Assembly: GCF_009910675.1 (NCBI RefSeq)
Contig: NZ_RSEJ01000003.1
Coordinates: 124,001-188,000 of the forward strand
From: Photobacterium alginatilyticum
GTDB taxonomy: Bacteria; Pseudomonadota; Gammaproteobacteria; Enterobacterales; Vibrionaceae
Direction of reading: 5' to 3'
DNA: 64,000 nt
Positions within the stretch are counted from its first letter, which is position 1, and each line of letters begins with the position of its first letter. A model generated the notes under the pieces. That model was given only the letters and a program-made list of their open reading frames with translations, did not search any database and was not told the DNA's origin. Shown piece by piece: positions 28,162 to 36,892 of this stretch. The translations under genes were made by a program, and so were the position numbers.

Positions 28162-29595
28162 ATGAGCCCTGCACAAGTTGGAAATACCTCGTCAAATGTC
28201 CCGCTGCAAGATTTTATGCAGTATGCCAAGAACTCAGATACCCGATTGCTGGCCAAAGACGGCACTGTGGTTAAGGCCGATTCAAAAATCGACAGCATCA
28301 CCAGTCTGGTATCAAGCAGTAAGGCCGAAGCGCTAAAGCAAGAGAATATCACCACTGGCCGCGAGTTTAAGGCGGCGCTGCAACGGGAGCACTCTAAAGA
28401 TGGTCTGGATGCGTTCAGCCCGCTGGAATACAACCTGCGTAAAGGCGATCCCATTACCCGCCGCAATGTCCAGGAAGTGAAGCAGGTGTTGCAACAGCTG
28501 AAGATAGATCCGGACGCGTATAAATGTCTTTCCGAATGCTTTAAGACGGCGGGCCGGGATCCGCGGATGATTGCGTTGCTGGAGGATTACAAGCCGGGCT
28601 GTTTTGACGGAAAAGTGAAGCAGTTAGCCAAGGAGCATGTCGGCAAGCCAGCGACTGATGTCTGGAACGACACCAAAAAAGGAGATATCAGCGGGCCGGT
28701 TAAGAAGGCAGCCAAGTATGTGCCGGTGATTGGTAATTTTGTCGGTATTGTCGATAAGTGTGTAACTGCCTCCAAAGAGTGTGACAAAGAACTGTTTGCC
28801 GGACGGATCGGCAAGCTGGCCGAAAAGCCAGAGACCCGCAATACCTTTGCCCACAACCTGACCGATGTTCTCTATGAAGGCCATGAAAAGCAGGCGCGCA
28901 AAGCGATGTTCTCGACAGCGGTCGATTTTATCTTTATGCCGCTGGGGGCGTTTAATCTTGGTCCTGTCGGTAAGGTGGGCATTAAGCCTATCGTTAATGG
29001 TGCCGTTGATTCTGCAGTCACTAATACGGTCGGCAATTTTGCCGCCAAACAAGCCTATTCGCTTGGGCTGACAGGAATTAAAGCGGCGGCGAACCATGTG
29101 ATACCGGAAGCTGCGGCCAATGAAGACAGTGCCAAGCGGATGGAGATCGGTATTTTGCCTCGTTTGGAAGCAACCCATAACGGCAAGGAGAAATCGTTCG
29201 AGCTGACCGATACCAGTACCGTTCGGGCTCTGCTTCGGTATCTCGGTCCGGCAGAAAATACCCACATGAGCAAAGACGACTTTGGTTTTGAGCCTAGCGA
29301 TGAAGACAAGGAGCTGGAGCTGAACCGGATGGTATTGAAAACCATGCTGGGCTCAGAGCCGTCGGAAGAGCTGGAATTTGGTTCGAAGACCGGCCGGAAA
29401 TCAGACAAGGCCTTGCTGTCATTGATGAACGATCAAGACGGTGTGTTAGGCCGAGTGATTGACGGTATGAACACCGGCAAGGATCCGCACTTTGTTCGTG
29501 ACGAACTTAATCAGCAATTTCAGGATGTGAAGAAGGATGGGGTTCCAAGCTATCTTCGCATGCTTTACCTATCAGAGGGATGGATGCGCCCCTAA
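28162..29595 (+). CDS. Putative type III secreted effector, 477 aa
   Basis: No family recognised. It follows a class I chaperone with a 9-base gap and a GGAGACGACG element. The N-terminus is Ser/Thr/Asn/Gln rich (MSPAQVGNTSSNVPLQ), as in type III secretion signals. About residues 180-330 hold weakly hydrophobic Gly/Ala-rich stretches (KYVPVIGNFVGIVD, DFIFMPLGAFNLGP, VTNTVGNFAAKQAYS), which could be membrane-interacting. The C-terminal third is acidic and helical (DEDKELELNR). No catalytic motif is seen. A strong terminator closes the two-gene unit, so it is regulated separately from the sct genes. Effector status is inferred from context. Confidence 0.65.
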   Translation: MSPAQVGNTSSNVPLQDFMQYAKNSDTRLLAKDGTVVKADSKIDSITSLVSSSKAEALKQENITTGREFKAALQREHSKDGLDAFSPLEYNLRKGDPITRRNVQEVKQVLQQLKIDPDAYKCLSECFKTAGRDPRMIALLEDYKPGCFDGKVKQLAKEHVGKPATDVWNDTKKGDISGPVKKAAKYVPVIGNFVGIVDKCVTASKECDKELFAGRIGKLAEKPETRNTFAHNLTDVLYEGHEKQARKAMFSTAVDFIFMPLGAFNLGPVGKVGIKPIVNGAVDSAVTNTVGNFAAKQAYSLGLTGIKAAANHVIPEAAANEDSAKRMEIGILPRLEATHNGKEKSFELTDTSTVRALLRYLGPAENTHMSKDDFGFEPSDEDKELELNRMVLKTMLGSEPSEELEFGSKTGRKSDKALLSLMNDQDGVLGRVIDGMNTGKDPHFVRDELNQQFQDVKKDGVPSYLRMLYLSEGWMRP

Positions 29596-29664
29596 CGGAT
29601 TAAACGGAAGCTGTTCGTGACACAACAAATTCGCCCCGTTAGGCGTTTCAAATCTTTGTAGCCC

Positions 29665-29703
29665 AAAGCGACCACAGGCATTGCCATTGGTCGCTTTTTT
29701 TCT
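29665..29703 (+). terminator. Terminator of the chaperone-effector unit
   Basis: AAAGCGACCA - 13-base loop - TGGTCGCTTT, a perfect 10-bp stem running into seven T residues. Confidence 0.88.
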
Positions 29704-29798
29704 CAAAACATGATTCCAACTTATTTGAGGTTTTTTTGAGGATTTATGAAGTGGGCAATGTTGCAATAACTTCTTGAATAATCGGGGTGAATTTATCA

Positions 29799-30266
29799 AT
29801 GGCGACACTGGCATCAAAGCTCGACGCGTTTGTTGAAACACATGATATAGCCGTGCAGCAACTTGACGGTATCGAAGTGTTATTAATCCAAAACACCCTG
29901 GTGCAGGTGGATGTCAGTAAAGGCGTTGCATCGGTCGCATTTATGTTGCTGCCAGATGAAAGGCAGCAGCCTGATAAGCTCTGCCGCCAGTTATGCGCAG
30001 TACTAAAAAAAATGGCCTGGGTGGCACAGCATACTCAGGTCGAGCTGATGGTGGAACCGGATCACACAAAGCTGACATTGCTGCAGCGCCTTACAAGAGA
30101 CGGTGAGCTGTCTGGCGATCGCAGTGAGGGCGTTGATTTGGACGGGAGAATAGAGCAGTTGTTGTGGGTTGTAGACGTTATGCATGAATTGACTGGTCTA
30201 GAGCAACAACAACTGACGGTGCCGTCAGCTACCTCTGTGGCAGCTAACAATATGGTGTTCGTCTGA
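29799..30266 (+). CDS. Class I T3SS chaperone, YscB-like position
   Basis: 155 aa from the ATG at 29799. An in-frame GTG at 29787 lies inside the GGGGTGA ribosome-binding site, so the ATG is preferred. The fold pattern is of the CesT/YscB type: N-terminal helix (LASKLDAFVETHDI), strand pairs (VLLIQNTLVQVDV; GVASVAFMLLPDE), helix (CRQLCAVLKKMAWVAQHTQVELMV) and C-terminal helix. In Ysc loci yscB lies directly before yscC and, with SycN, forms the heterodimeric chaperone of the gatekeeper YopN; the position is the same here and a SycN-like gene follows sctW. The stop overlaps the sctC start (TGATG). Confidence 0.65.
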   Translation: MATLASKLDAFVETHDIAVQQLDGIEVLLIQNTLVQVDVSKGVASVAFMLLPDERQQPDKLCRQLCAVLKKMAWVAQHTQVELMVEPDHTKLTLLQRLTRDGELSGDRSEGVDLDGRIEQLLWVVDVMHELTGLEQQQLTVPSATSVAANNMVFV

Positions 30267-31924
30267 TGCTTGAGTGGGGATCGAAATGCTTATCTGAGCC
30301 CTTGTTTAAATGGCTGTTTAAACGGTTGTCTAAATGGTTGCGGTTATCACCAAAGAGGCCGAGGGCATTATCCATCTCTATTTTGCTGTTGCTCTCAGTT
30401 GGGGGCTTATTTTCAGCACAGGTCTGGTCACAATCTTTACCGCGTAGCGGCTATCAGCATATCGGACAGGACGAGCCGCTGGCAGATGTGCTGAAAGGGT
30501 TTTCAGCTAATTACCGATTATCAGCTGTTGTCAGTGAATGTATTAGTGAAAAGTTCAATGGACAGGTCGCGGCTTCAACGGCGGAGCATTTTTTAAGTCA
30601 GCTACAGGCTGCATTTGGCTTTATCTGGTTTCGCTATGGCAACACGCTTTATTTTAATTGCGGCAGTGAAATGCAGACCAAGGTACTGACCTTGAAACGG
30701 ATGTCACCGGCTGCGCTGAAGCAGGCCATGGGGCAGGTTGGTTTGGATCTGGACCGTTTTGGCTGGCGTTCATTGCAAGACAAGGGGCTGCTGCTGGTGT
30801 CGGGACCGCCGCGGTTTGTTGACATTGTCGAGCAGGTGGCTACCGGCCTGGACGAGCAGGCCAAGGTCAAACAGGCAGAAGAGCTGCAAACGTATGTTGT
30901 TCCCCTGTACTTTGCCTGGGCGGGGGATCGCCAGGTCGGGGATGGCAAGACAGTACCTGGGGTTGCAACGACACTGCGAAAGCTAATGGGGTACAACTCG
31001 CAGGATTCTATCGGTCGGATCGAATCGGATGAGAGCCGTAACGCGGTATTGCTAAGAGATACCCAGTCAAATATCGATCGTTATATGCGAATGATCCATG
31101 CAATGGACAGGGCCCTTAAGCAAGTCGAAATCGGGGTCACGATCATTGATATCAAGGAAGACGCATTGGAGGAGTTCGGCATTGACTGGGGAATCAATGG
31201 CTCGTCGGGCAGTTTGAGCTATCAAGGTGGTGTCATTAGCGGCGTACTGGGGGACGGGTTAAATCTTTCCACCATTATCGGGGCCAATATTACCGGTGTA
31301 TTGTTCCGCCTCAAGGCGTTAGAGAGCCAGAGTAAAGCGCGAATGCTGTCTCGGCCTTCTTTGCTGACCCAGGAAAATACAGAAGCTGTGCTGGATAACA
31401 GCGAGACATTTTATGCCCGAGTGACATCAAAGGAAGACGCGCAACTGGTGCCATTGACTGCCGGGACGAAACTCACTGTTACCCCAAGGGTTATCCCTGA
31501 TAAGACGGGCGATGTGGTCAAGCTTGATATCCAGATCACCGATGGCAAAACCACGGATGAGCGCGTCGACAACCTGCCGACAATTAAGGGCAGTTTCATC
31601 AAGACGGAAGCGATGGTGAGAAAGGGCCAGAGCTTGCTGATTGGAGGATATTTTGTGGATTCGGAAACCATGGGAACGGACAAAGTGCCTGTGTTGGGGG
31701 ACATACCGATGATCGGGGCGCTTTTCAGCCAAGAAAAAACAACAACCAGCCGAATGGTTCGCCTCTTCCTGATCCGGCCAAAAGTCTTGGAGCCCGGTTT
31801 GAATAACCTGGCCGAAGCCCGCCAGCAATATCCTGAATTAAGGCAAATCGTGCCGGGAGTTGCCGAGGTCGAGGCGCTGGAGCAAGCCTTTGTCTCTGGT
31901 TCTACACATCATTTATATAGGTAA
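30266..31924 (+). CDS. sctC: Type III secretion outer-membrane secretin SctC
   Basis: 552 aa. A positively charged lead with a repeated WLFKRLSKWLRL element precedes the Sec signal core (ALSISILLLLSVGGLFSAQ). Then come the N0-type domain (ADVLKGFSANYRLSAVV), ring-building N1/N3 domains (about 120-280, including VPLYFAWAGDRQ and ESRNAVLLRDTQSN) and the secretin beta-barrel domain from about 290 (EIGVTIIDIKEDALEEFGIDWG, TKLTVTPRVI, GQSLLIGGYFVDSE, VPVLGDIPMIGALFS). It forms the outer-membrane ring of the injectisome. Translationally coupled to the preceding chaperone; sctD follows 5 bases later. Confidence 0.95.
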   Translation: MLEWGSKCLSEPLFKWLFKRLSKWLRLSPKRPRALSISILLLLSVGGLFSAQVWSQSLPRSGYQHIGQDEPLADVLKGFSANYRLSAVVSECISEKFNGQVAASTAEHFLSQLQAAFGFIWFRYGNTLYFNCGSEMQTKVLTLKRMSPAALKQAMGQVGLDLDRFGWRSLQDKGLLLVSGPPRFVDIVEQVATGLDEQAKVKQAEELQTYVVPLYFAWAGDRQVGDGKTVPGVATTLRKLMGYNSQDSIGRIESDESRNAVLLRDTQSNIDRYMRMIHAMDRALKQVEIGVTIIDIKEDALEEFGIDWGINGSSGSLSYQGGVISGVLGDGLNLSTIIGANITGVLFRLKALESQSKARMLSRPSLLTQENTEAVLDNSETFYARVTSKEDAQLVPLTAGTKLTVTPRVIPDKTGDVVKLDIQITDGKTTDERVDNLPTIKGSFIKTEAMVRKGQSLLIGGYFVDSETMGTDKVPVLGDIPMIGALFSQEKTTTSRMVRLFLIRPKVLEPGLNNLAEARQQYPELRQIVPGVAEVEALEQAFVSGSTHHLYR

Positions 31925-31929
31925 CGGGC

Positions 31930-33123
31930 ATGACAAGGTGGATATTAAAAGTGCTGTCCGGCAGCCATGCCGGGGCCGAAATGGCAACCGAGCAAAATAA
32001 TATTGTTCTGGGTTCAGACAGTGCACATGCCGATTGCGTGTTGTCTGATTGTGGTTTTGCCGCTGTTGCTTGTCAGCTGACCCTGACCGATACCGATCAG
32101 GTAATAAAAATCTTGGCAGATCAGGTCTGGTATCTGAATGGAAAACGACAGTCGGCCGGTATTGCCCGTATCAAGCCTTATCAGGTTATTCAAGTCGGGG
32201 GAGTGGCGTTTGCTTTCGGGCCGTCGGATGTTGTGTGGCCGGTACTGACTGTTCCAGTTGTTAGTCGCCGCCGGATCCCTTGGGCAGGCATTGCCTTGTC
32301 TGGGGTTCTGGTAGTCGGCAGTTTATCGGCATCGCTGGTGGTATCGACAAAGTACGCCAAGGCGCGACGGACAACAGCGGCTCAGCTACTGGAACAGCTG
32401 GACTACTCCTCGGTTACCCTGCAGCCACTCAATGATCGATTGCTGTTGTCAGGGTATGTCGAAGACAGGGAAAGTTTGCAAGTGTTAAAAAATACCCTTG
32501 CCGAGTCTCAGCAACCCATTGAATGGCAAGTTTATCGCGTAGATAGCGTACAAAACGCCGTGACGACCTGGCTTGCCCAGCATGATTTGGCAGGCTTGGA
32601 TGTGACGGTTGATACCCAGGGTGTTGCCCACATTAAAGGGGTGCTGAAAGACGGCCTTGAACTTGCCAAGATCTCTAACAGTCTTCAAGACGATGTTCAG
32701 GGGCTTACCCGGACGGACTGGCAGACCGCCCGAATATCAGGCTTGATCGGTTGGCTTCAGCAAGCTATCCGACAGAAAAATTTACCAGGATTGATGGTGG
32801 CTGAATCCGACGAGCATATCTATCTGACGGGTAAGCTGGCAGAGCAGGAGAAGCCGAAACTGACTGCGTTACTCGAGCGAGCAGCCGAGCAGTTTGGGCG
32901 TCAGGTTCCAGTGAAATATCAGGCTTTCTTATTGCCAGACAGTCCATTGCCGTCTATCCGAGCAGTGAGCCTGAGCAGGACACCGTATGTTGTGATGTCC
33001 GACGGTCAAAAATACCTGACCAGTGCTGTTATTGGGGATGGCTATACGATTCGGAAGATCACTGATGAAGGGATCGCGATAGCCAAACAGGGCAAGCAGT
33101 GGTGGTTACCGACAGGAGGTTGA
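31930..33123 (+). CDS. sctD: Inner-membrane ring protein SctD
   Basis: 397 aa: a cytoplasmic FHA-like domain (residues 1-95, LKVLSGSHAGAEM start), one membrane helix (about 117-138, WAGIALSGVLVVGSLSASLVV) and a periplasmic part with repeated BON-like ring-building modules (about 150-370). This is the SctD/YscD layout that connects the inner-membrane ring to the secretin. It ends in GGAGGTTGA, which also supplies the ribosome-binding site for the following gene. Confidence 0.92.
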   Translation: MTRWILKVLSGSHAGAEMATEQNNIVLGSDSAHADCVLSDCGFAAVACQLTLTDTDQVIKILADQVWYLNGKRQSAGIARIKPYQVIQVGGVAFAFGPSDVVWPVLTVPVVSRRRIPWAGIALSGVLVVGSLSASLVVSTKYAKARRTTAAQLLEQLDYSSVTLQPLNDRLLLSGYVEDRESLQVLKNTLAESQQPIEWQVYRVDSVQNAVTTWLAQHDLAGLDVTVDTQGVAHIKGVLKDGLELAKISNSLQDDVQGLTRTDWQTARISGLIGWLQQAIRQKNLPGLMVAESDEHIYLTGKLAEQEKPKLTALLERAAEQFGRQVPVKYQAFLLPDSPLPSIRAVSLSRTPYVVMSDGQKYLTSAVIGDGYTIRKITDEGIAIAKQGKQWWLPTGG

Positions 33124-33927
33124 ATGTTTTCAGATACCACTTTATTAGAGCAGCATTTTTGTCAATTTGAGCGGGCATTGGCACAGGTAGAAAATCGGCT
33201 GCTTGAGCCTATGCTACCCGCACAGTTTGCTCAGACGGTGCGTTGGCAGCAGGCGTTGAAGTTGGCTGTCAGTCATATTCTCGACCAAGGAATAGCGAAT
33301 AAAACCAACGATAAAGGAAGGCTGAATTATGAATTTCGATACCATCAACCAGGGGCTTGGCAAGATAATGGAAGCCAAGGATACCGAGCTGACTCGCTTC
33401 TCGACCGAGATGGATCCGGGCAAGCCGGAAGATTTGATGAAATTTCAAAAGATGGTCAGCGAGTGGTCAATGGTGATGGGGCTCCAAAGTGCGACGATCA
33501 AATCAGTACGCGATGCGCTGCAGGGCATTATTCAAAAGATGTAGTACAGGGCTTGGCAAATCTTGCGTTGCTTTTTGGCGGTCAGGCTCGACTCAAGGAT
33601 GCCGAGACGTTGCTGGCACCGATACTGGAAAACCATGGTGATGATAGCGAATTGTCTCCGGCAGACAGCGAACAAAGGCGATACCAGCGCAAGGTTGCCA
33701 CCATCATTCAGGCAATGTGCCTGTGTGAAGTCAATGATACGCATCAGGCTCAGGCGGTATTGAAAAAAGAAGGCGGCCCGGAAAATCAGGTGCTCATTGC
33801 AATGATCCACCTGTTAGAAGGTGAACGCAATTTGGCTGGTGAGGTTCTGGGGAGAACCATATTGCCGATGGCTGATGCATTAGTTCCCGTTAGCGAGCAA
33901 TTGATCAAGGAGCTGAACCATGGTTGA
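33124..33927 (+). CDS. Composite open frame: YscE-like N-part read through into YscG-like C-part
   Basis: One 267-codon frame runs without stop from just after sctD to sctI, although the needle gene sctF sits inside it in another frame (33329-33544). Residues 1-65 look like a short helical YscE-type needle co-chaperone (DTTLLEQHFCQFERALAQVENRLLE...). Residues 69-139 are the out-of-frame shadow of sctF. Residues 141-267 resemble the TPR-like YscG needle chaperone. Both other frames have stops just before sctF (33293, 33300, 33323), where yscE would normally end. A frameshift that removed the yscE stop, or a sequencing indel, is likely. Real products are probably separate E and G proteins. Confidence 0.5.
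   Translation: MFSDTTLLEQHFCQFERALAQVENRLLEPMLPAQFAQTVRWQQALKLAVSHILDQGIANKTNDKGRLNYEFRYHQPGAWQDNGSQGYRADSLLDRDGSGQAGRFDEISKDGQRVVNGDGAPKCDDQISTRCAAGHYSKDVVQGLANLALLFGGQARLKDAETLLAPILENHGDDSELSPADSEQRRYQRKVATIIQAMCLCEVNDTHQAQAVLKKEGGPENQVLIAMIHLLEGERNLAGEVLGRTILPMADALVPVSEQLIKELNHG
33329..33544 (+). CDS. sctF: Needle subunit SctF
   Basis: 71 aa, the usual YscF/EscF size. It is a helical hairpin: LGKIMEAKDTELTRFSTEMD, the PxxPxDLMKFQKMVSEWSMVMGL turn-helix (here GKPEDLMKFQ), and the C-terminal helix ATIKSVRDALQGIIQKM typical of needle proteins. The ATG has an AAGGAAGG site. It polymerises into the extracellular needle. It is nested in a different frame of the composite ORF described above. 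Confidence 0.9.
   Translation: MNFDTINQGLGKIMEAKDTELTRFSTEMDPGKPEDLMKFQKMVSEWSMVMGLQSATIKSVRDALQGIIQKM
33553..33927 (+). CDS. YscG-like needle chaperone
   Basis: About 124 aa if it starts at the TTG at 33553, 8 bases after the sctF stop. A GTG at 33463 inside sctF is the only other plausible start. The sequence (LANLALLFGGQARLKDAETLLAPIL ... VATIIQAMCLCEVNDTHQAQAVLKK ... VLIAMIHLLEGERNLAGEVLG) is TPR-like. It matches the start of YscG-family chaperones, which with YscE hold unpolymerised needle subunits. It overlaps sctI by 8 bases. No clear ribosome-binding site, so coupling to sctF is likely. Confidence 0.5.
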   Translation: MANLALLFGGQARLKDAETLLAPILENHGDDSELSPADSEQRRYQRKVATIIQAMCLCEVNDTHQAQAVLKKEGGPENQVLIAMIHLLEGERNLAGEVLGRTILPMADALVPVSEQLIKELNHG

Positions 33928-34255
33928 TCCCGTCGCCCCGCTGCAATCATCATTTGTGTTACCGCAACAAAGCGTTTCCAGTGTGAACCTGGAGCAACTG
34001 TTTACCCAACAGCTTGAGCAAAGCACCCAGCCGATGGGCGATGCCATGGTGGAGGGAATTCAGACAATTCGCAACGATTTGGATGTTCAGGCCGACCAGA
34101 TCCAGAGCCGCCTGAACGACAACCCGGAAATGTCCCTGCATGATTTGATTCAGGTCCAGATGGACTTGTCGCGCCTGGTTTTGGTTGAGGAAACGCTGGC
34201 CCGTTCCGTCAGCAAATCGAGTCAGAACATAGATACCCTGTTAAAGAGCCAATAG
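33920..34255 (+). CDS. sctI: Inner rod protein SctI
   Basis: 111 aa in the standard slot between the needle-chaperone region and sctJ. The C-terminal half matches rod proteins: PEMSLHDLIQVQMDLSRLVLVEETLARSVSKSSQNIDTLLKSQ, similar to the end of YscI/PrgJ-type proteins, with the terminal helix needed for assembly. The N-terminus is a disordered VDPVAPLQSSF. sctJ follows 2 bases later. Confidence 0.85.
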   Translation: MVDPVAPLQSSFVLPQQSVSSVNLEQLFTQQLEQSTQPMGDAMVEGIQTIRNDLDVQADQIQSRLNDNPEMSLHDLIQVQMDLSRLVLVEETLARSVSKSSQNIDTLLKSQ

Positions 34256-34257
34256 TT

Positions 34258-35034
34258 ATGTCTGCTATTTCCTTCCTTGGTCCGCGATGGCTCCGGTGGT
34301 TGTTGATCGCATTGGTTGTCTGCCTTCTTCAGGGTTGCAAAGACAACCTGTATTCCAACCTTTCCGAACAGGATGCCAACCAGATGTTGGCGCTGCTGCT
34401 GAATCATGGCGTCGATGCCGAAAAGCAGGGAGCCAGCAGCGATACCATTAGCCTGAAAGTCGAGAAGACGCAGTTTGCCTATGCGGTTGAGCTGCTAAAG
34501 CAGAATGGTTATCCGCGCCAGCAGTTTTCCACGGTAGAAGACTTGTTCCCGCAAGATGGGTTGGTGGCAACACCCACCCAGGAAAAAGCGCGTTTTGTTT
34601 ATGCGCTGTCGCAGGCACTGGCTGAAACTCTCAACCAGATTGATGGGGTGATCAGTGCCAGAGTGCATTTGGTGGTACCGGAACCCGTCAGGGGAGCGAC
34701 GCTGAAGCCTTCATCGGCTGCCGTGTTCATCAAACATGCGCAGAACACAGATGTCGGTCAGTTGATCCCGCAGATCAAAAGTCTGATCCAGAACAGTATC
34801 GAAGGGCTTAAGTACGATGATGTTCAGGTTGTGATGGTTGCCTCGCAGGTCTCGGCGCAGCTGTTAGCACCAGTTATTGCAGAGAATCTGCAGCCATCGC
34901 CAATGGTGCTATACGGTGTGATTGGATTGCTTGGCACCATGATGCTGGTACTCATTGGCGTCATGATTTGGCAAAGAAGGCAGCAAAAGCGACGCGATCT
35001 GGAGGTGCTTGAGCGTGTTACTCAGAGCCAGTGA
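34258..35034 (+). CDS. sctJ: Inner-membrane ring lipoprotein SctJ
   Basis: 258 aa with a lipoprotein signal (WLLIALVVCLLQGC). Family signature segments are present: NLYSNLSEQDANQMLALLLNHGV, FPQDGLVATPTQEKARFVYALSQALAETLNQIDGV and ARVHLVVPE. Then come a C-terminal membrane helix (VLYGVIGLLGTMMLVLIGVMIW) and a basic tail. It forms the inner-membrane ring with SctD. The 3-prime end overlaps the sctK start. Confidence 0.96.
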   Translation: MSAISFLGPRWLRWLLIALVVCLLQGCKDNLYSNLSEQDANQMLALLLNHGVDAEKQGASSDTISLKVEKTQFAYAVELLKQNGYPRQQFSTVEDLFPQDGLVATPTQEKARFVYALSQALAETLNQIDGVISARVHLVVPEPVRGATLKPSSAAVFIKHAQNTDVGQLIPQIKSLIQNSIEGLKYDDVQVVMVASQVSAQLLAPVIAENLQPSPMVLYGVIGLLGTMMLVLIGVMIWQRRQQKRRDLEVLERVTQSQ

Positions 35035-35845
35035 TACAGAGCAGCAGTTGGTAGTGAGACATTGCTTGTGCTTGCATCAAGTGATTCACCCTACCCAGAC
35101 AGCGGCAGCACTTGCTGAACTCGGATTAACGAAAGCAGAACTACCTGAGAGTGAAGGCTCTGAGTCGATTAATGCGGGCTTAAATAGCAGCCAGTGGTGG
35201 ACAGAGGTGCTATCAGCGCCTCAGCAAGCCTGGCTCAATCAGGGGCTGCTTGAGCACTTTGGTTTGATGTCGCTGTTGTCCGAACAGGCTCAGCTGCAGT
35301 ACTGGGCGCTATTACCGTGGCAGGTACTTGAAGAAGTGCTGACACTCTGGAGTGCCTGGTTTCACCTTGATGCGATCACCCGGATAATCTGTCGGAATGA
35401 CCTGCAAGCAATCAGAGATAATCTTGGCAATGATTACGATTGGCTGATGGCACACGGTCGGCTGCATCCTGCCAATCCACACCCTACGGAGTTATCGAGT
35501 TACTCTCATTCCTCATTGTCCTGGCTTTCCAACCTCACCAGGCGTTCTCGCTCCAAGTCTGCCAGGACTCCATATTCAATTACAGCATTGAATTGGCAGC
35601 AGGAAAAAGCGCGAACACGAAATTTGATAGTGGGAAAGCTCACTCAAGACTGGCCTGAAAGCTGGCGACAGCTGATGCAGCTAAAGTTACCGGTTTGTTC
35701 GGAAAACGAATCGACGTCTTCATCTGCACTTTCATCATTGTCGATAAACACGGCAACTTCGAAAGCCCTCTCTCCGAGTTTAATGGTTTGTCTGCAAAGG
35801 AAATCCCCTGAATGGTACGAGTGGTTAAAACGATTCCAGCCCTGA
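35015..35845 (+). CDS. sctK: Sorting-platform protein SctK (YscK-like)
   Basis: 276 aa from the GTG at 35015. The TTG at 35009 is too close to the GGAGGT site. Position between sctJ and sctL and the helix-rich central stretch (YWALLPWQVLEEVLTLWSAWFHLDAITRIICRND) fit SctK, which links the SctQ pods to the SctD ring. The C-terminal 100 residues are Ser-rich and divergent. Sequence conservation in this family is low, so the call rests on order as well. Confidence 0.75.
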   Translation: MLLRASDTEQQLVVRHCLCLHQVIHPTQTAAALAELGLTKAELPESEGSESINAGLNSSQWWTEVLSAPQQAWLNQGLLEHFGLMSLLSEQAQLQYWALLPWQVLEEVLTLWSAWFHLDAITRIICRNDLQAIRDNLGNDYDWLMAHGRLHPANPHPTELSSYSHSSLSWLSNLTRRSRSKSARTPYSITALNWQQEKARTRNLIVGKLTQDWPESWRQLMQLKLPVCSENESTSSSALSSLSINTATSKALSPSLMVCLQRKSPEWYEWLKRFQP

Positions 35846-36393
35846 TGTCGGCAGGAGCGGGAAATAAAATCATAACGGCATCGGAGCTTGAGCAGCACCA
35901 ACAGGCAGAAGAAATACTGGCGTCTGCACATACGCAAGCCGAGGCGATGATTGCCGAAGCGAAGTTAAAGGCTGAGGAAATGCTCGAGCTGGCAAAAAAG
36001 GAAGCCGAGGCCAGACAAGCCATCGTCGTTCTTGATATCGAGCAGCAACTGCGAGAACGCTGGAAAGAGACCTTTTCGGCATTGGAATCCGAGCTGGCCG
36101 GAATAGTCAAAGAGGCTTTGATGACAATGATTAGCCAATATCCGGAAGCCGATCAAGTCAGATCATTGGTCAAACTTGCTCTGAGGGAAGTGCAAGACAG
36201 CCAGAACGTGATAGTTCGCGTACCTACTGAGCACCTCAGCGTGATGACTCATGATTTTCCCGATATTCAGTGCGAGGGGGCTGACCATTTACACAATGCG
36301 TGTGAAGTTGAAATTGGTGACCAACTGTTTGTGGCATCGATGGGGCATGTCATCGAACAGCTTGAAACACGACTTTCAACGGCATCGCAATAG
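35812..36393 (+). CDS. sctL: Stator protein SctL
   Basis: 193 aa; overlaps sctK by 34 bases. A central Ala/Glu-rich coiled coil (SAHTQAEAMIAEAKLKAEEMLELAKKEAEA) is followed by the globular V-ATPase-E-like C-terminus (MISQYPEADQVRSLVKLALREV, VEIGDQLFVASMGHVIEQLE). SctL dimers bind SctN and connect it to SctQ. Confidence 0.93.
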   Translation: MVRVVKTIPALMSAGAGNKIITASELEQHQQAEEILASAHTQAEAMIAEAKLKAEEMLELAKKEAEARQAIVVLDIEQQLRERWKETFSALESELAGIVKEALMTMISQYPEADQVRSLVKLALREVQDSQNVIVRVPTEHLSVMTHDFPDIQCEGADHLHNACEVEIGDQLFVASMGHVIEQLETRLSTASQ

Positions 36394-36418
36394 ATGATAA
36401 CAACAAGAAGAGGTAACT

Positions 36419-36880
36419 ATGAACAAAGAAGCATGGCAAAAAGCGTTGGCCGAAGTGACGGGAAGTCCTTTGGGGTTTGATGAAAATGATGTGGCATCAA
36501 TCAATCATCCTTCGCTCTCGCTTACAGTCAATTTCTATTATCGCCCTGATGGCGTCGTGCTCTATACCCAGGTAGGGCGTGTAAATCATGATCAACAGTT
36601 GCGCGAGTTACTGTCTGCCAATTGTATGTGGCAGCAGACAAACGGGGCGACCTTATCCGTATTCGAGGGCAACCAGGTATTGCTTGCCTATCTGTTCACC
36701 GCCGAACAAGCACTGCAATGGGCACACCAGTATAACCAGTTTTTACAGGCCGCAGCGTTCTGGGCTGAAAAACTGATTTCACCAGATGAGACGGTTCTTG
36801 ATGAGACAGCATCTGATGAGACTGTATCTGCATTCGCTGATCTAACACCATCGGCAATCGCCAGCGCGAGTTTCGTTTGA
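36419..36880 (+). CDS. Class I T3SS chaperone for downstream effector
   Basis: 153 aa with a GAAGAGG site. CesT-type alternation is seen: WQKALAEVTGSPLGF helix, LSLTVNFYYRPDGVVLYTQVG strands, LRELLSANCMWQQTNGATLSV, and a C-terminal helix (ALQWAHQYNQFLQAAAFWAEKL) followed by an acidic tail with a repeated DET motif. VVLYTQVGRV parallels YLVLFTQVGIL of the chaperone at 27709, so the two are probably related. It lies 12 bases before the 926-aa putative effector gene. Confidence 0.78.
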   Translation: MNKEAWQKALAEVTGSPLGFDENDVASINHPSLSLTVNFYYRPDGVVLYTQVGRVNHDQQLRELLSANCMWQQTNGATLSVFEGNQVLLAYLFTAEQALQWAHQYNQFLQAAAFWAEKLISPDETVLDETASDETVSAFADLTPSAIASASFV

Positions 36881-36892
36881 TAAGGAGTTTCC

